From assembly GCF_902859645.1 (NCBI RefSeq), contig NZ_CADIJR010000003.1:62001-126000 (forward strand): a stretch of 64,000 nucleotides of DNA, written 5' to 3'. The first letter of the stretch is position 1. The number at the start of each line of letters is the position of its first letter. The notes below the pieces were generated by a model. The model was given only the letters and a program-made list of their open reading frames with translations. It did no database searches and was not told the DNA's origin. A program made the translations under genes and the position numbers. This document shows, in pieces, positions 61,550 to 64,000 of the stretch. Source of the stretch: Achromobacter insuavis. GTDB lineage: Bacteria; Pseudomonadota; Gammaproteobacteria; Burkholderiales; Burkholderiaceae_B.

Positions 61550-62316
61550 GCATCCTTGAAGCAGGGGGGGCGTTTTTCGAGAAAGGCCTGCATGCCTTCG
61601 GCGGCGTCGGCGCTGCGATAGGCCAGGGTGGAAAGGTCGCGTTCGATGCGCAGCCCGAGCTCCAGCGACGTCTGCATGCCGCGCTGGACCGCCTGGCGGG
61701 CGAAGTCGAGCGCGTGCAGGCCGTGCTGGAGCATCGGCGCGAGATAGGCCGCGCCGATGGCCGCGGGCTCGCCTTCCTCCGCGATCTGGTTCACCAGGCC
61801 GATGCGCTCGGCTTCATCGGCCTTCACCGTCCGGCCGGACAGGATGAGTTCGAGCGCGCGCCCTTCGCCCACCAGCCGGGGCAGGCGTTGCGTCCCGCCG
61901 TAGCCGGGAATGAGGCCCAGCTTGACCTCGGGCAGGCCCATGCGGGCTGCGGGCGTGGCGACGCGGAAGGTGCAGGCCAGCGCCAGCTCCAGGCCGCCGC
62001 CGAAGGCATAGCCGTGGATCACGGCAACCGAGGGGATGCGCAGCTGGCTGATGCGTTGGAACACTTCCTGGCCCAGGCGGGCGCCTTCATGCTCGTCGCG
62101 CAGCGTGCGTCCCACCAGCTCCGGGATGTCGGCCCCGGCGCAGAAGGCCTTGGAGCCGGCGCCTGTGATGACCAGTCCGCGCGCTGCCGAGGCCGACACG
62201 CGTTCGACGGCCAGGTCCAGGTTCCGCAGTTGTTCGAAGCTGAGCGCGTTCAGCGCCTTCTGCCGGTCCAGGGCCAGCACGGCGATGCCGCCCGGCAGGG
62301 TTGATTCCTGAATCAT
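61546..62316 (-). CDS. Enoyl-CoA hydratase/isomerase family protein
   Basis: This is a 256-residue crotonase-family protein. FCAGADIPELVGRTL and AVIHGYAFGGGLELALACTFRVA form the oxyanion hole, with both GGGLELA and the following catalytic Glu region (MGLPEVKLGLIPGYGGTQRL) intact. It is a normal hydratase, unlike the hydratase-family protein at 46573 with its Asp substitution. It begins eight bases after the ligase stop. Confidence 0.93.
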   Translation of the reverse strand: MIQESTLPGGIAVLALDRQKALNALSFEQLRNLDLAVERVSASAARGLVITGAGSKAFCAGADIPELVGRTLRDEHEGARLGQEVFQRISQLRIPSVAVIHGYAFGGGLELALACTFRVATPAARMGLPEVKLGLIPGYGGTQRLPRLVGEGRALELILSGRTVKADEAERIGLVNQIAEEGEPAAIGAAYLAPMLQHGLHALDFARQAVQRGMQTSLELGLRIERDLSTLAYRSADAAEGMQAFLEKRPPCFKDA

Positions 62317-62323
62317 GCGTGTC

Positions 62324-64000
62324 TCACTTGGTATTCGTGGCGGCGCCTTGCCAGCGCACGGGGATGGGCGCGATCTTTTCGTCCTTGACCCAGTCCATCA
62401 GCGCACGCTTGAGGATCTTGCCGCTGGCGGTCATGGGAAAGCTGTCCAGCAGGATGTAGTACTCGGGCATGTCGTACTTCGACAGGCCGACCTCGTTGAG
62501 GTGATGGAGGATTTCGTCGGCCTGCGGTGAGCTGCCGGGCTGGGGGACGATGGCCAGGCACACCATCTCGCCTAGCCTTGGGTCCGAAACGGCGAAGGCG
62601 GCGGCCCGCAGCACCTGCGGGTGGCGATGGGTGAGGTCCTCGATGCGCGCGGGGTGGATGTTGTGACCGCCCCGGATGATCAGGTCCTTCTTGCGCCCGA
62701 CGATGCGCACGTTGCCCTCGGCGTCCTGCACGCCCAGATCTCCGCTCATGAACCAGCCAGAGGCGTTGAACGAGGCTTCGGTGGCTTCCTGGTTGCTGTA
62801 GTAGCCCAGCATTAGGAGGCCGCCGCGTCCGCCGATCTCTCCGATTTCTCCCGGCTCGGCTTCGGCGTCGGGATCCTCCTGTTTCCAGATGCGGATCTCA
62901 TAGCCCTTGCAGGCTTGTCCGCAGGTGCCCACGATGACGCCGGTGGGGGCGTCGGGCAGTGTGTACTGGTGCGAGCCGTTCTCGGTCATGCCGTAGACGT
63001 TCTGCGGCTTGACGCCGATGTGCAGGAATTTCTCCGCCAGTTCCTGGGGGATGGGCGAACCGGCCATGTAGAAGGCCTGCACCTCGCCCAGCCTGTCCAG
63101 CCCGCGGCGCTTCATTTCCGCCAGCAGATCCATGGCATGCGTGGGCACGCCCATGACGTAAGTCGCCTTGCAGGTTTGCAGCCAGTCCAGCGGCGCCAGT
63201 CCAGCGGCCGGATCGTGCAACGCCAGCTCCATGCCGGCCACCAGCATCTGCTCCAGCGCCACGGTGCCGATGTGATGGCTCATGGGGCTGAGGCTGAGAG
63301 CGACGGTATCCTGGGTGTGGTGCCAGTCGCGCACCAGCGCCCGGCCATTGGCCAGCAGCGTGTTATCGCTGTGCATCACACCCTTGGGGGCGCCGGTGGT
63401 GCCGGAGGTGAAGGCCAGGTAGGTGATCTTGTCCGGGTTGAGCACCGGAGGAGTCCGCACGGGCGGCAGGTCGGCGGCGTCGGGGAAAGGATGGGCCCCC
63501 GGGGGCAGCGGCATGTCCGGCCGCGGCAGGGCGTAGAAGCGCTTGAGGCTGGGTATCTCGTGCGCCAGCGCGAAGATGTCCTTCTTGTCGGCATCCGCGC
63601 CATAGCCGACGGCGGCGAACAGGGCGCGGCAGTACATGCGCCGTGCCAGCTCGACCACTTCGGCCACGGTGTAGTTCTGGTGCAGCGATGGGCAATAAAC
63701 ATAGCCGCCGCGGGAGCAGGCCAGGAACAGGATGACGGTCTCGGCGCGGCTGGGCAGCCAGGCCGCCACCCGGTCGCCCTGCCGCAGTCCGGCCCGGTGC
63801 AGGCTCTCGGCCACGCTGTCGACGTGCTGGAGCAGCTGGCTCCAGGTCAGGCGCCGGTAAGGGTCGCGCAGGGCATAGGCGTCGGGCCGCTCGCGCGCGT
63901 GATGGCGGGCCAGCGTGTACAGGGTGTCCTGCTGCCAGATGCCGGACAGGTAGTACTGGCGGGCAGCGTGCGGGGTCTGCAGCGTAAGTAGGGTGTTCAT
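62324..64000 (-). CDS. Acyl-CoA synthetase (AMP-binding)
   Basis: This 558-residue ANL-superfamily ligase activates a carboxylic acid to its CoA ester with ATP. Core motifs are ITYLAFTSGTTGAPKGVMHSD, the A5-type NVYGMTENGS and the hinge GRKKDLIIRGGHNIHPARIE. The catalytic Lys is in ASGKILKRALMD. ATG at 63998-64000 gives a plausible N-terminus but sits at the window edge, so an upstream start and the promoter cannot be seen. It heads the minus operon that runs to 54686. Confidence 0.88.
   Translation of the reverse strand: MNTLLTLQTPHAARQYYLSGIWQQDTLYTLARHHARERPDAYALRDPYRRLTWSQLLQHVDSVAESLHRAGLRQGDRVAAWLPSRAETVILFLACSRGGYVYCPSLHQNYTVAEVVELARRMYCRALFAAVGYGADADKKDIFALAHEIPSLKRFYALPRPDMPLPPGAHPFPDAADLPPVRTPPVLNPDKITYLAFTSGTTGAPKGVMHSDNTLLANGRALVRDWHHTQDTVALSLSPMSHHIGTVALEQMLVAGMELALHDPAAGLAPLDWLQTCKATYVMGVPTHAMDLLAEMKRRGLDRLGEVQAFYMAGSPIPQELAEKFLHIGVKPQNVYGMTENGSHQYTLPDAPTGVIVGTCGQACKGYEIRIWKQEDPDAEAEPGEIGEIGGRGGLLMLGYYSNQEATEASFNASGWFMSGDLGVQDAEGNVRIVGRKKDLIIRGGHNIHPARIEDLTHRHPQVLRAAAFAVSDPRLGEMVCLAIVPQPGSSPQADEILHHLNEVGLSKYDMPEYYILLDSFPMTASGKILKRALMDWVKDEKIAPIPVRWQGAATNTK

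Noticed and set aside
1-64000. tRNA, rRNA, CRISPR array or prophage
   Set aside because: No cloverleaf genes, no regularly spaced repeats and no phage structural genes were noticed on either strand.

Overview
The window looks like a GC-rich chromosomal segment from a beta-proteobacterium of the Alcaligenaceae type (Bordetella/Achromobacter-like). The main reasons are five Bug/TctC-type periplasmic solute receptors in 64 kb, a tctBA transporter, a phthalate and protocatechuate pathway, and several CoA-dependent catabolic gene sets. This assignment is inferred from gene content only. It reads as a catabolic accessory region with patches of decayed insertion sequences and gene fragments.

Layout. 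1-2.3 kb: small stress/housekeeping-type genes (partial cyclophilin-like, DUF2255, aldo/keto reductase, GFA-type zinc protein). 2.6-7.4 kb: two minus-strand units (SDR + flavodoxin-like reductase; cupin + carboxymuconolactone decarboxylase-like + MFS pump), each headed by the same operator-like element. 7.7-8.3 kb: IS30-family remnant. 8.4-15.4 kb: putative Na+/H+ antiporter, tctBA without a tctC, and a two-component system with a sigma-54-type response regulator. 16-17.2 kb: divergent ArsR regulator and alpha/beta hydrolase sharing a 28-bp palindrome. 17.2-17.9 kb: decayed DNA duplicated at 38-39.15 kb.

17.8-34.7 kb: a complete-looking route from phthalate to the protocatechuate ortho-cleavage branch: LysR regulator, pcaH, pcaG, pcaB, pcaC, Bug receptor, ophA2, ophC, ophA1, ophB, marR and a TauE/SafE permease, then on the minus strand aldehyde dehydrogenase, cupin, Bug receptor and a ThDP enzyme. 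Five copies of a TTAGATNTCTAA-type element lie in front of these units, and in three of them the element fills the -35/-10 spacer. The MarR protein encoded in the middle is the obvious candidate repressor. The ThDP enzyme and aldehyde dehydrogenase could feed a 2-oxo acid or aldehyde precursor into phthalate (inference).

34.7-40 kb: insertion-sequence nest (IS256-like element split by an IS110-family remnant), an intact mntP with a manganese (yybP-ykoY) riboswitch, the second copy of the decayed repeat, and an alcohol-dehydrogenase fragment.

40-64 kb: a large CoA-ester degradation island of unknown substrate: two acyl-CoA dehydrogenases, three CaiB/BaiF CoA-transferases, three enoyl-CoA hydratases, MaoC, thiolase-like protein with OB-fold partner, DUF2889 protein, hydroxyacyl-CoA dehydrogenases, SDRs, a quinone-oxidoreductase-like enzyme, an acyl-CoA ligase, three Bug receptors and one ABC binding protein. 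A sigma-54 enhancer-binding protein sits in the centre, and four matches to the -24/-12 consensus precede four of the transcription units. This suggests one regulator for most of the island.
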